The notes under the pieces are model-generated. The model saw nothing but the letters and a program-made list of their open reading frames with translations, did not search any database and was not told the origin of the DNA. The position numbers were made by a program, and so were the translations under genes. Shown here piece after piece: positions 7,209-15,467 of a stretch of DNA of 64,000 nucleotides (position 1 is the stretch's first letter; each line of letters opens with the position of its first letter). The stretch is from Micromonospora chaiyaphumensis (GTDB lineage: Bacteria; Actinomycetota; Actinomycetes; Mycobacteriales; Micromonosporaceae): the NCBI RefSeq assembly GCF_900091435.1, contig NZ_FMCS01000009.1:124001-188000 (forward strand). The letters are read 5' to 3'.

Positions 7209-7913
7209 GTGACCGCACGGCTGCCGGTTTTCCCGCTCGGGACGGTCCTCTTCCCGGGGCTGGTCCTCCCACTGCACATCTTCGAGGAGCGCTACCGGGC
7301 GCTGGTGCGCCACCTGGTCGGCCTGCCCGAGGGCGCGGCGCGCGAGTTCGGGGTGGTGGCGATCCAGGCCGGCTGGGAGGTCGCGCCGGCCGGGCCCCCG
7401 GGCCGGTCGGGGCCGGCCGGCGGCGACGTCACCCTGCACGAGGTGGGCTGCACCGCCGAGCTGCGGCAGGTCACCGAGCTGGCCGACGGCGGGTTCGACA
7501 TCGTCACGGTGGGGCGGCGGCGGTTCCGCATCGCCGAGGTCGACGACGCCGCCGCGCCCTACCTGACCGCCGAGGTCGAGTGGCTGCCCGAGCCGACCGG
7601 GACCGACGAGGTGGCGGACCTGCTGGCCGCCCGGGTGATCTCGGTCTTCCGGCAGTACCTGGGCCTCGTCCGGCCCGACCCGCAGGAGATCTCCGAGCAG
7701 CTGCCGGAGGATCCGACGGTGCTGTCGCACCTGGTCGCCGCGACCGCGGCGCTGACCGTCGACGACCGGCAGCGGCTGCTCGCCATCGACGACACCGCCG
7801 GCCGGCTCCGGGCCGAGCTGCGGCTGCTCAACCGGGAGGCCGCCCTGCTGCGCGAGGTCCGGGCGGTCCCGGTGCCGCTCAGCGAGCTGGCTGGTCCCCC
7901 GGCGCCGAACTGA
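7209..7913 (+). CDS. LON peptidase substrate-binding-domain protein
   Basis: 234 residues. It begins VTARLPVFPLGTVLFPGLVLPLHIFEERYRALVR, the classic opening of the stand-alone Lon N-terminal (LAN/PUA-like) domain. No AAA or Ser-Lys protease domain follows, so it is not a Lon protease; the role of stand-alone forms is unclear, with substrate recognition or adaptor function proposed. The GTG at 7209 is favoured over the in-frame GTG at 7161 because of TACGCT seven bases upstream. The 3' end overlaps the convergent membrane-protein gene by 35 bp. Confidence 0.88.
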   Translation: MTARLPVFPLGTVLFPGLVLPLHIFEERYRALVRHLVGLPEGAAREFGVVAIQAGWEVAPAGPPGRSGPAGGDVTLHEVGCTAELRQVTELADGGFDIVTVGRRRFRIAEVDDAAAPYLTAEVEWLPEPTGTDEVADLLAARVISVFRQYLGLVRPDPQEISEQLPEDPTVLSHLVAATAALTVDDRQRLLAIDDTAGRLRAELRLLNREAALLREVRAVPVPLSELAGPPAPN

Positions 7914-8826
7914 TCCCCGGCCCGCCGGGCGCCCAACCGCCGTCCCACTCCGGCTCCGGCCGCAGCGAGGGCCACCGGGACCAGCCGGCCAGCAGGGTGT
8001 ACGTCACGGCCGCGCCGAACGCCGCCAGCAGCAGGTTGCCGTGCGGCACGGGCAGCGGCCCGTACCAGTCGACGCCACCGGCGCGCAGGTCGGCGGGCTT
8101 CGTGAAGGCGGTCCCGGGCGGCGCGGTGTCCAGCAGCCGCTGGTAGGTGCCGAGCCCGATCCGGCGGCCGACCTGCCAGGCCACGACCGCCGCGCCGAGC
8201 CCGCCGAGCGTCCCGGCGACCAGGCCGCCAGGGCCGCGCCGCCGGCGCAGCACCACCCACAGGGTGATCGCGGCGAGCACCCCGAAGCCGAGCCCGAGCA
8301 GGCTGAACCAGCCGTCCGCGGCGATCGGCTGCTCCGGCTGCGGGGTGGCGTACACGGCGCCCTCATCGGTCATCTGCACGGGCGTGCCGGGCGCCACCAG
8401 CGCCCAGAGCAGGCCCAGCGGCGCGCCGAGCGCGGTCAGCAGCAGCGCCGCGCCGAGGGCGACGACGGTGGCCCGGCCCCCACCCCGACGGGCGGCGGCC
8501 GGCGCGCCGGGCACGGCGCCGACGACGCCCGGGTAGCCGGCGAGCGGGTCCGCGCCGGGCGCGGTGACCGGGGTGCCGGCGGGCACCGGCAGGCCACCGG
8601 GCCACCCGGGCACCTGGTCGGGGGTCGGGGACCCGTCGGGCGATTCCCCGGCGCTCGGGGACCGGTCGGGTGCGCTCCCCGCGCCCCGGGACGCGTCGGG
8701 CGGGGCGGCGTCGGTGGGCCGGTCGGGGCGCGGGGAGCTGTCCGCGCCGGCGGGCGGGCGGGCGGCGTCGCCGGGCGCGTCGGGACCGCCGGCGGCCCGC
8801 TCGGGATCAGGGGTGTCCGGACTCAC
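7879..8826 (-). CDS. DUF2567-like membrane protein with disordered N-terminus
   Basis: 315 residues. Residues 1-112 are Pro/Asp/Ser/Gly-rich and disordered. Four hydrophobic helices follow (VVALGAALLLTALGAPLGLLWALV, GFGVLAAITLWVVL, a Gly-rich helix GTLGGLGAAVVAWQVG, and LLLAAFGAAVTYTLLAG). A conserved-looking extracellular segment VQMTDEGAVYATPQPEQPIAADGWF lies between helices 1 and 2. This resembles the actinobacterial DUF2567 family, function unknown. GTG start; convergent overlap with the LON-domain gene. Confidence 0.7.
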   Translation of the reverse strand: MSPDTPDPERAAGGPDAPGDAARPPAGADSSPRPDRPTDAAPPDASRGAGSAPDRSPSAGESPDGSPTPDQVPGWPGGLPVPAGTPVTAPGADPLAGYPGVVGAVPGAPAAARRGGGRATVVALGAALLLTALGAPLGLLWALVAPGTPVQMTDEGAVYATPQPEQPIAADGWFSLLGLGFGVLAAITLWVVLRRRRGPGGLVAGTLGGLGAAVVAWQVGRRIGLGTYQRLLDTAPPGTAFTKPADLRAGGVDWYGPLPVPHGNLLLAAFGAAVTYTLLAGWSRWPSLRPEPEWDGGWAPGGPGISSAPGDQPAR

Positions 8827-8873
8827 CCGGTGATCCTCTCAGGCGACGGGGCCCTGCGGGGCGGCGGTGGCGG

Positions 8874-10367
8874 TCAGCGGGCGAACGGCTCCAGCATCAC
8901 GGCGGCGGCCTTGAGCCAGCCCTGCCGGGTCTCGGCCTGCAGCTGGTGGTACTCGATCGAGGAGCCGGTCTCCAGCGCCGGATCGTAGGGCACCACGGCC
9001 ACGGCCCGGGTCCGGGTGGCGAAGTGCCGCTCCAGGTCGTCCTGGAGGGCGGTGCGGCCGGGAGTGGGGCAGGAGATCAGGGTGACCGCGTTGTCGGCCA
9101 GCTCGCCCATGCCCTCCTCGTGCAGCAGGTCGAGCATCCAGTCCGCGCTGAACGCGGCGTCCTCGCGGGGCACGGTGGTCACCACGAGCTGGTCGGCGGC
9201 CTGCATGACGGTGCGCCAGTTGGGGCTCTCCACGTTGTTGCCGGTGTCCACACACACCACGTCGTGGGTGCGGCGCAGCAGCTCCAGCACGCGCTTCACG
9301 GTGAACTGGTCCAGCCGCTGGGCGAAGCGCGGGCTCTCCTCGCCGGCCAGCACGTCGTACGAGCCGTCGGAGGCGTGCCGCAGGTAGTCGTCGAGGTGCT
9401 CCAGCAGGGTGGCGCCCTCCAGGATCTCGATCTGCGCGAGGTCGTGGATCAGGTGCCGGATGGTGCGGGCGTGCCGGGCGCTGCCGGCGCGCAGGCCCAG
9501 GGTGCCGCGCAGCTCGTTGTCGTCCCAGGCGAGCACCCCGCGCCCGCGGACGCTGCCCACGGTGGCCGCGGCGAGCACGGTGGCGGTGGTCTTGTGCACC
9601 CCGCCCTTCGGGTTGGCGAAGGCGAGCACCCGTGGCCCGCCCAGCTCGCGGCGGAGCACCCCGGCCGCCCGCTCCAGGTCCGTCTCCGGCTCCGGCGCAC
9701 GCCACTCCATCCGGGCCGGCTCGATCCGCGCCGGCTCGATCCGCGCCGGCTCGATCCGCGCCGGGTAGCCCTCGGTGCGGGCCGGGTGGCCGGGGGCGGG
9801 CGGGGCCGGCTCGGGGGCGGGGTGGGTCTCCGGCCGGTAGCGGCCCCGGTCCAGCAGCGCGTAGCGGGACTCCACCGGCGCCGGGTCGGGCTGGTAGCCG
9901 CCGTCGAGCAGCGCGTACCGGGACTCGACCGAGGCCGTGCCCCGGCCGCGCGCCTCCGGCTCGGGATAGGCCGGCTCCGGGTGGACCGGCTCGGACCGCC
10001 AGGACGGCTCGGCGCGGGGCTCCGGCTCGGCGCGGTAGGCGGGCTCCGCCCGGTAGGCCGGCTCGCCGCCGTAGCGCGGGTCGACCCGGTAGGCCGGCTC
10101 CACCCGGTAGGTCGCCTCGGCGCGGTAGGCCGGCTCGGCGCCGAACGACCCGTCGGCGGGGCGGACGACGGCCTGCGCCCGGCCCGTCCAGCCGGTGCCG
10201 GCGGCCCGCCGGGGCAGCGGCTCCGGGGGCGGCGGGGGCTCCTCGGCGCGGTGGTCGGCGTCGGGGTGCTCCGCACCGCGACCGCCGAGCCGGGCCCGGT
10301 CGAGCAGCGCCCGCCACCGTGGTGCCGGCTCAGACTGCCGACCCCAGCCGGTTTCGCTGCCGTCCAA
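8874..10367 (-). CDS. MinD/ParA-like ATPase with long proline/glutamate repeat N-terminus
   Basis: 497 residues from the TTG at 10367 (GGGGAGGGGCGAGG upstream; the frame stays open further but has no better start). Residues about 30-230 are low complexity with repeated A-x-YRAEP and ESRYALLD units and a triple ARIEP run. The C-terminal 270 residues are a deviant-Walker ATPase: FANPKGGVHKTTATVLAAA, then AWDDNELRGTLGLR, and CVDTGNNVESPNW as Walker B region. The P-loop has His where Gly is usual (KGGVHKTT). ParA/MinD relatives position chromosomes, septa or secretion machinery. No ParB neighbour exists, so the cargo is unknown. Confidence 0.78.
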   Translation of the reverse strand: MDGSETGWGRQSEPAPRWRALLDRARLGGRGAEHPDADHRAEEPPPPPEPLPRRAAGTGWTGRAQAVVRPADGSFGAEPAYRAEATYRVEPAYRVDPRYGGEPAYRAEPAYRAEPEPRAEPSWRSEPVHPEPAYPEPEARGRGTASVESRYALLDGGYQPDPAPVESRYALLDRGRYRPETHPAPEPAPPAPGHPARTEGYPARIEPARIEPARIEPARMEWRAPEPETDLERAAGVLRRELGGPRVLAFANPKGGVHKTTATVLAAATVGSVRGRGVLAWDDNELRGTLGLRAGSARHARTIRHLIHDLAQIEILEGATLLEHLDDYLRHASDGSYDVLAGEESPRFAQRLDQFTVKRVLELLRRTHDVVCVDTGNNVESPNWRTVMQAADQLVVTTVPREDAAFSADWMLDLLHEEGMGELADNAVTLISCPTPGRTALQDDLERHFATRTRAVAVVPYDPALETGSSIEYHQLQAETRQGWLKAAAVMLEPFAR

Positions 10368-10507
10368 GGCCTCGCCCCTCCCCAGCCCATCGATCTCCGC
10401 CTGACAGGCTACGAACGAAACCCTATTCGGACCACACCCCGGTGCGCACATCCCCCGGTGGCCCTCCTCACCGCCCGGCCGGACCCGACGCCACCCACCC
10501 GCACGTC

Positions 10508-11368
10508 TCAGGAGGTGGGAGCGGGATTGGGCGGTCCCGCCCCGGCGGCGGGCCGGCCGGTGGCCGGTGAGGATCCGGTCACCGTCGGTGCGGATTCCGA
10601 CGAATCGGCCATACCGGGGCTCGGCACGAGCCCGGTGTCGGCCGGCGGCCGGGCCACGTCCCGCTGCTCGGGCAGCGGCGGCGTGAACACCGTGCGGTCC
10701 AACCGGGTCACCTCCGGAGCGGGGTCGACCGCACGGACCCCGGAACGGGCCGCCAGCGCCCGCAGGGTCTCCGGGGCGTCCCGCACCACGGCCGCGTAGA
10801 CGCAGGCGCAGGCCGCCCGGTAGCCGGCCGCCTCCCGCGCCGCCACGTCGGCCCCGGTGTCGTACACCCGGCGCAGCCCGGGGTCGACGGTGGCCGCGGG
10901 AGTGGCGGCGCGGATCCGGTAGTCGGCGGCCTCCCGGTCCTTGCGCACGGCCACCTCGGCCATCCCGGCGACCACGTCGTCCGGGACGCGCAGCGCGGCG
11001 ATCCGGACGATCTCCGTCTGCCGCCCGGGCACCGGCACCCGGGCCAGCACGGCGGAGACCGGAGCCCCGCCGAGCGCCGTGGCCACCTGCGCCGGCGTCA
11101 GGTACGCGGCGAACGAGACCAGGGCGTAGCTGCCGGGCGCCGGGGCGTCGAGCCGGGCGAGTTCGTCGGTGGCGGCCCGCAGGTAGGCCGGCACCGACGC
11201 GCCGTCGGCCACGCCCACCCGGGTCACCTCGCCCACCGTGCGGTCGCCCACCGGCCGGTCCCGCCGCTGTGCGACGGCGACCACCAGTACCACCAGCGCG
11301 CAGGCCAGGGCCAGCCAGGTGAGCGCGGCGGAGCGCGACCGGCGCGGGGGCTCGGTGTCGGTGCTCAT
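10508..11368 (-). CDS. Single-pass membrane-anchored hypothetical protein
   Basis: 286 residues. A basic N-terminus (PPRRSRSA) is followed by one TM helix (LTWLALACALVVLVVAVAQ, residues about 16-34) and a ~200-residue extracytoplasmic domain rich in Ala, Val and Arg, containing a CACVYAAVVR segment. The tail is Pro/Ser/Thr/Gly-rich. No family recognised. It lies downstream of rluD with a 7-nt gap, so it may be read through from lspA-rluD. Good codon bias and upstream spacing support a real gene. Confidence 0.7.
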   Translation of the reverse strand: MSTDTEPPRRSRSAALTWLALACALVVLVVAVAQRRDRPVGDRTVGEVTRVGVADGASVPAYLRAATDELARLDAPAPGSYALVSFAAYLTPAQVATALGGAPVSAVLARVPVPGRQTEIVRIAALRVPDDVVAGMAEVAVRKDREAADYRIRAATPAATVDPGLRRVYDTGADVAAREAAGYRAACACVYAAVVRDAPETLRALAARSGVRAVDPAPEVTRLDRTVFTPPLPEQRDVARPPADTGLVPSPGMADSSESAPTVTGSSPATGRPAAGAGPPNPAPTS

Positions 11369-11375
11369 CGGCGGG

Positions 11376-12320
11376 TCAGTCGCGGAGGATCTCCAGCGCC
11401 CGGGCGAGGTCGTCCGGGTATTCGCTGACGAAGGTGACCTCGTCGCCCGTGCGCGGGTGCGCGAAGCTCAGCGAGCGGGCGTGCAGCCACTGCCGGCTCA
11501 GCCCGAGCCGGGCGGACAGGCTCGGGTCGGCGCCGTAGGTGAGGTCGCCCACGCAGGGGTGCCGCAGCGTCGAGAAGTGCACCCGGATCTGGTGCGTACG
11601 CCCGGTCTCCAGCCGCACGTCGAGCAGGCTGGCCGCGGGGAACGCCTCGAGGGTGTCGTAGTGGGTGATGCTCGGCTTGCCGCCGGAGACCACCGCCCAG
11701 CGGTAGTCGTGGTGCGGGTGCCGGTCGATCGGTGCGTCGATGGTGCCGCGCAGCGGGTCCGGGTGGCCCTGCACCACGGCGTGGTAGCGCTTCTCGACCT
11801 CGCGGTACTTGAACGCCCGCTTCAACGCGGTGTACGCCTGCTCGCTCTTGGCCACCACCATGATCCCGGTGGTCCCCACGTCGAGCCGGTGCACCACGCC
11901 CTGCCGCTCGGCCGCGCCGCTGGTGGAGATGCGGTGGCCGATGCCGGCCAGCCCGCCGATCACGGTGGGGCCGGTCCAGCCCGGGCTGGGATGGGCCGCC
12001 ACCCCGACCGGCTTGTCCACCACCACGATGTCGTCGTCGGCGTAGACCACGTCGAGGCCGGGCACGGCCTGCGGCACCACGGTCGGCGGCGCGGCCGGCG
12101 CGGGCAGCGTGACCTCCAGCCAGGAGCCCGCCTTGACCTTGTGCGAGTTGGGCCGGACCGTGCCGTCGACCAGCGCGTCCCCGGCGTCGACCAGCGCCGC
12201 CGCGGCCGTGCGGGACAGCCCGAAGAGCCGCGACACGGCCTGGTCCAGCCGCATGCCGTCGAGCCCGTCGGGGACGGGCAGGGAGCGGTGGTCGCCGCCG
12301 GCGGCGAAGGCGGAGGTCAC
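11376..12320 (-). CDS. rluD: RluA/RluD-family 23S rRNA pseudouridine synthase
   Basis: 314 residues. N-terminal S4 domain (GMRLDQAVSRLFGLSRTAAAALVDAG) and a pseudouridine-synthase domain with VVDKPVGVAAHPSP, catalytic Asp in GVVHRLDVGTTGIMVVAK, and LETGRTHQIRVHFS. RluD-type enzymes modify uridines in helix 69 of 23S rRNA; the exact target is inferred from family. GTG 12320 overlaps the lspA TGA as GTGA. The lspA-rluD pairing is common across bacteria. Confidence 0.92.
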   Translation of the reverse strand: MTSAFAAGGDHRSLPVPDGLDGMRLDQAVSRLFGLSRTAAAALVDAGDALVDGTVRPNSHKVKAGSWLEVTLPAPAAPPTVVPQAVPGLDVVYADDDIVVVDKPVGVAAHPSPGWTGPTVIGGLAGIGHRISTSGAAERQGVVHRLDVGTTGIMVVAKSEQAYTALKRAFKYREVEKRYHAVVQGHPDPLRGTIDAPIDRHPHHDYRWAVVSGGKPSITHYDTLEAFPAASLLDVRLETGRTHQIRVHFSTLRHPCVGDLTYGADPSLSARLGLSRQWLHARSLSFAHPRTGDEVTFVSEYPDDLARALEILRD

Positions 12321-12919
12321 GCGACCTCCCGCTGCCCGGCGGGGGTCTCGTCGCCGGACCGCTCGGTGGTGGCCCGGGAGCCGTCCCGCTGCCGGCCGGT
12401 CAGCTCCAGGAACACGGCCAGCAGCACGCCGCACACCAGCGAGCTGTCGGCCAGGTTGAACACCGGCCAGACCTGCCCGTACGGGTCGAAGAGGCTGACC
12501 ATGTCGACCACGTGGCCGACGAAGTGCCCGGGGGCCCGGAAGATCCGGTCGGTGAGGTTGCCCAGCGCCCCGCCCAGGACGAGCCCGAGCGAGACGGCCC
12601 AGGGCAGCGACCGCAGCCGCAGTGCCATCCAGGCGATCCAGGCGACCACGCCGATGGTGATCAGCGGGAAGACCCAGGTGTGGTCGGAGCCGATGCTCCA
12701 CGCGGCGCCGCTGTTGCGGGTCAGGCTGAGATAGACGGCGCCGCCGAGCAGCGACACCGGCCCCCGCCCGGTCAGCTCGGACAGCGCGAGCTGCTTGGTG
12801 ACCAGGTCGGCGACGAGCGAGGCCAGGGCCACGCCGAGCAGCAGGCCGGTCGCCTTGCGGCGGGGCGTGCCGGTGCCGGGCTGGGCGGTGCCGGACCCGG
12901 CGGGCGGTGCTGCGGTCAT
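12317..12919 (-). CDS. lspA: Lipoprotein signal peptidase (signal peptidase II)
   Basis: 200 residues with four TM helices. The two catalytic aspartates are in LGNLTDRIFR and PVFNLADSSLVCG; SLTRNSGAAWSI is the other conserved box. It cleaves prolipoprotein signal peptides in the membrane. I chose the ATG at 12919 after GGGGAG; an in-frame GTG at 12955 lacks a ribosome site. The charged C-terminal tail (RQRDGSRATTERSGDETP) is variable in the family. Coupled to rluD. Confidence 0.92.
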   Translation of the reverse strand: MTAAPPAGSGTAQPGTGTPRRKATGLLLGVALASLVADLVTKQLALSELTGRGPVSLLGGAVYLSLTRNSGAAWSIGSDHTWVFPLITIGVVAWIAWMALRLRSLPWAVSLGLVLGGALGNLTDRIFRAPGHFVGHVVDMVSLFDPYGQVWPVFNLADSSLVCGVLLAVFLELTGRQRDGSRATTERSGDETPAGQREVA

Positions 12920-12986
12920 CTGCTCCCCATCGACGCTCGCGACGGTGGCGGTCACCGTCTGCCGTTCGGCCGCCGGGGAACGGACG

Positions 12987-13406
12987 TCAGCGCCGCTCCT
13001 CCAGCTGCTTGCAGCTCACGCAGAGGGTGGCCGACGGGAAGGCGGCGAGCCGCTCCACCGGGATCGGGTTGCCGCACCGCTCACACCAGCCGTAGCCACC
13101 CTCGTCGAGCCGCTCCAGCGCGCGCTCGACCTGCGTGATCCGTTCCTTGATGCTGTTGGCGAGTGAGATCTCCTGCTCGCGCTCGAACGTCTTGGTGCCG
13201 GTGTCGGCCTGGTCGTCCCCGGCCGAGTCGGTCAGCCGGTCGCGCTGCAGCTCGGTGATCTCGCTCAGCGTCTGATCGTACTCGGCGTTGAGCTCGTCCC
13301 GCCGTGCCGCCAGGGCGGCCCGGATCTTCTCGGTCTCCGCGGCGCTGCGGGTGGCCTTCGCCACCGGCTTGCGGCCGGCGGTCCTGGTGTCGGCTGGCTT
13401 CGCCAT
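12987..13406 (-). CDS. TraR/DksA-type zinc-finger protein
   Basis: 139 residues. After a basic N-terminus (MAKPADTRTAGRKPVAKA) comes a coiled-coil hairpin (residues about 25-95, LAARRDELNAEYDQTLSEI) and the C4 zinc finger YGWCERCGNPIPVERLAAFPSATLCVSCK. Family members bind RNA polymerase through the secondary channel or act as general stress regulators. The acidic DxxDxA tip of true DksA is only loosely matched (DSAGDDQADTG), so an RNAP role is inference. It has its own promoter and precedes lspA. Confidence 0.85.
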   Translation of the reverse strand: MAKPADTRTAGRKPVAKATRSAAETEKIRAALAARRDELNAEYDQTLSEITELQRDRLTDSAGDDQADTGTKTFEREQEISLANSIKERITQVERALERLDEGGYGWCERCGNPIPVERLAAFPSATLCVSCKQLEERR

Positions 13407-13529
13407 CGTCAGCTCCCTCAGCCGCGTGCCGCGGCGGTCAGCGTGCCTGGGCGGGGATCGCCGGCGTCGGCGTCCCCCGAGTACAGAACGGGCGCGCGGC
13501 AACGAGGCCGCGCACTCCGGAGGGTGGCA

Positions 13530-13558
13530 AGAATACGGAACGTATCGGCGTCCGACAA
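13530..13558 (-). promoter_or_regulatory. Promoter of the traR/dksA-like gene
   Basis: On the minus strand: -35 TTGTCG (13558-13553), 17-nt spacer, -10 TATTCT (13535-13530). The transcript would carry a leader of about 115 nt ending in GGGAGCTGACG before the ATG at 13406. The rest of the gap 13407-13628 shows no other clear signal. Confidence 0.55.
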
Positions 13559-13628
13559 CGTGCCGCACCGTCGCACCGCGTTTCAGCCCCGAACAGCCAC
13601 CAATTGGGGCAAAGGGAACGCTAGCAGA

Positions 13629-15134
13629 TCAGCCGGTCCGGTCCTCGCCGTACTCGCCAAACCACCGGGCCAGTCGACCCCGGCGGCTCACCGCCCGCAG
13701 CCGGCGCTCCGCCTCGTCCCGCACCTCCGCGGTGGCCACGATGAGCAGGCTGTCCCCGACCTTGAGCCGGGTGTCCGGGCCGGGCACGAAACCGACGCCG
13801 TCGCGCAGCACCAGCGTCACCGAGGCGCCCACCGGCAGCCGCAGCTCGTCCACGTGCACCCCGCCGAGCCGGGAGCCCGGCGGCACCTCCAGCTGGAGCA
13901 GGTCGGCCCGCATCCGCTCCAGCGGGGCCGTCTCCAGCAGGATCTCCGCGGCCTCGGCCGGCGCGGTCACCTTGAGCCGGCGGGCCGCCGGCGCCAGGGT
14001 CCCGGCCTGGAGCAGCGTGAAGATCACCACCAGCACGAAGACCGCGTCGAAGAGCCGGTCGGCACCCGGCACCCGCAGCGAGAGCGGGATGGTGGCCAGC
14101 ACGATCGGCACCGCGCCGCGCAGCCCGGCCCAGGAGAGGAACAGCTGCTCGCGCAACCCGAACCGGAACGGCAGCGCGGAGACCACCACCGACAGCGGCC
14201 GGGCGAGCAGCAGCAGGGCCAGCCCGGTGACCACCGCCGGCAGCACCGCCGCGTCCAGCCGGCTCGGCGAGACCAGCAGGCCGAGCAGCACGAACAGGCC
14301 GATCTGGGCCAGCCAGGCCAGCCCGTCGGCGAAACCCAGGATGGCCTGCCGGTGCGGCAGCCGGGCGTTGCCGAGCAGCACGCCGGCCACGTAGACGGCG
14401 AGGAAGCCGGAGGCGTGCAGCACCGAGCCGGCCGCGTACGCCAGGACCGTGAAGCCGACCACCGCGATCGGGTAGAGGCCGGCGGACGGCAGGGCGGCCC
14501 GGCGCAGCACGTACCGGCCGGTGATCCCGGCAGCCACCCCGACCGCAGCGCCGACGCCCAGCTCGTAGCCGACCAGGAGCACCTCGTACCACCAGGGGTG
14601 GGCGGCCTCCACCCCGGCGCGGGACAGCAGCAGCACGAGGATGACGACCGGGGCGTCGTTGATCCCGGACTCGGCCTCCAGGGTGGCCACCAGCCGGGGC
14701 GGCAGGCGCAGCCGGCGCAGGGTGGCGAAGACGGCCGCCGCGTCGGTGGAGGAGAGCACCGCGCCGTAGAGCAGCGCCAGCCGCCAGTCCAGGCCGAGCA
14801 GCAGGTGCACCACCACGCCGACGACCAGGATGCTGACCGCCACGCCGACCGTGGAGAGCGCCGCGGCCAGGCCGAGCACCGGCCGCAGGGTGCTCCACCG
14901 GGCGCTCAGCCCGCCCTCCGCGATGATCACGATGAGCGCGCAGAAGCCGAGCACCCGGGTCAGCTCGACGTCGTCGAAGCGGATGCCCAGGCCGGCCTCG
15001 CCGATGGCCACCCCGAGCGCCAGGTAGGCGAGGAGACTCGGGACGCCGAGCCGGGTGGAGAACCGCACGGCACCCACCGCCACGAGCAGGACGGCCGCGC
15101 CGACCAGCAGCGCGACATCGAGCCCCGGCGTCAT
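13629..15134 (-). CDS. CPA1-type K+(Na+)/H+ antiporter with C-terminal TrkA-C domain
   Basis: 501 residues with about 12-13 TM helices. Ion-pathway motifs are visible: GVAIGEAGLGIRFDD, AVLSSTDAAAVFATLR and ESGINDAPVVILV (the ND-type centre), and LFLSWAGLRGAVPIVLA. Residues about 385-500 form a cytosolic RCK-C/TrkA-C-like domain (MRADLLQLEVPPGSRLGGVHVDEL). It resembles CvrA/NhaP2 potassium-proton antiporters controlling cell volume and pH. Ion specificity is inference. The gene lies between traR and a DUF167 gene on the same strand. Confidence 0.88.
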   Translation of the reverse strand: MTPGLDVALLVGAAVLLVAVGAVRFSTRLGVPSLLAYLALGVAIGEAGLGIRFDDVELTRVLGFCALIVIIAEGGLSARWSTLRPVLGLAAALSTVGVAVSILVVGVVVHLLLGLDWRLALLYGAVLSSTDAAAVFATLRRLRLPPRLVATLEAESGINDAPVVILVLLLSRAGVEAAHPWWYEVLLVGYELGVGAAVGVAAGITGRYVLRRAALPSAGLYPIAVVGFTVLAYAAGSVLHASGFLAVYVAGVLLGNARLPHRQAILGFADGLAWLAQIGLFVLLGLLVSPSRLDAAVLPAVVTGLALLLLARPLSVVVSALPFRFGLREQLFLSWAGLRGAVPIVLATIPLSLRVPGADRLFDAVFVLVVIFTLLQAGTLAPAARRLKVTAPAEAAEILLETAPLERMRADLLQLEVPPGSRLGGVHVDELRLPVGASVTLVLRDGVGFVPGPDTRLKVGDSLLIVATAEVRDEAERRLRAVSRRGRLARWFGEYGEDRTG

Positions 15135-15156
15135 GCCCGGCCCGTCCGGAGGGTCC

Positions 15157-15465
15157 TCACCCGGCCGATCCGTCGCGGAGGCGCCGGAGCACGTCGGGCA
15201 GCCCCGGTGCCGGGTGCGCGACCAGGAAGAGCTTGTCCCGGCTGGCCGCGCCGGACCGCAGGGAGACCGCCGCCGGCCGCACGCCGAGCGCGTCGGCCAG
15301 GGCGCGGCGGGCCGCCTCGGTGGCCCGGCCGTCGACCGCGGGTGCGTTCACCGCGACGACCAGTGCCGGCCCGTGCGGCCCGTCGAACCGGCCGCCGACG
15401 CGGGCCCGCGAGGCGCCGGGCTTGACGCGTACGGCGACGGTGAGCGAGTCGTCCATGGTCACCAT
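15157..15465 (-). CDS. DUF167/YggU-family protein
   Basis: 102 residues. The family core is clear: VRVKPGASRARVGGRF, then LVVAVNAPAVDGRATEAARRALADALGVRPAAVSL and SRDKLFLV. Structures of the family are small alpha/beta folds; the function is unknown, with a possible RNA-related role. ATG 15465 lies 2 nt after the preceding gene's stop. A second ATG three codons on (15456) is possible. Confidence 0.88.
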   Translation of the reverse strand: MVTMDDSLTVAVRVKPGASRARVGGRFDGPHGPALVVAVNAPAVDGRATEAARRALADALGVRPAAVSLRSGAASRDKLFLVAHPAPGLPDVLRRLRDGSAG

Positions 15466-15467
15466 GA

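Noticed and set aside
8670..10799. Plus-strand open frame of about 700 codons opposite the MinD-like and neighbouring genes
   Set aside because: It is a shadow of minus-strand genes with strong third-position G/C; it has no domain, no good start and crosses several real genes.
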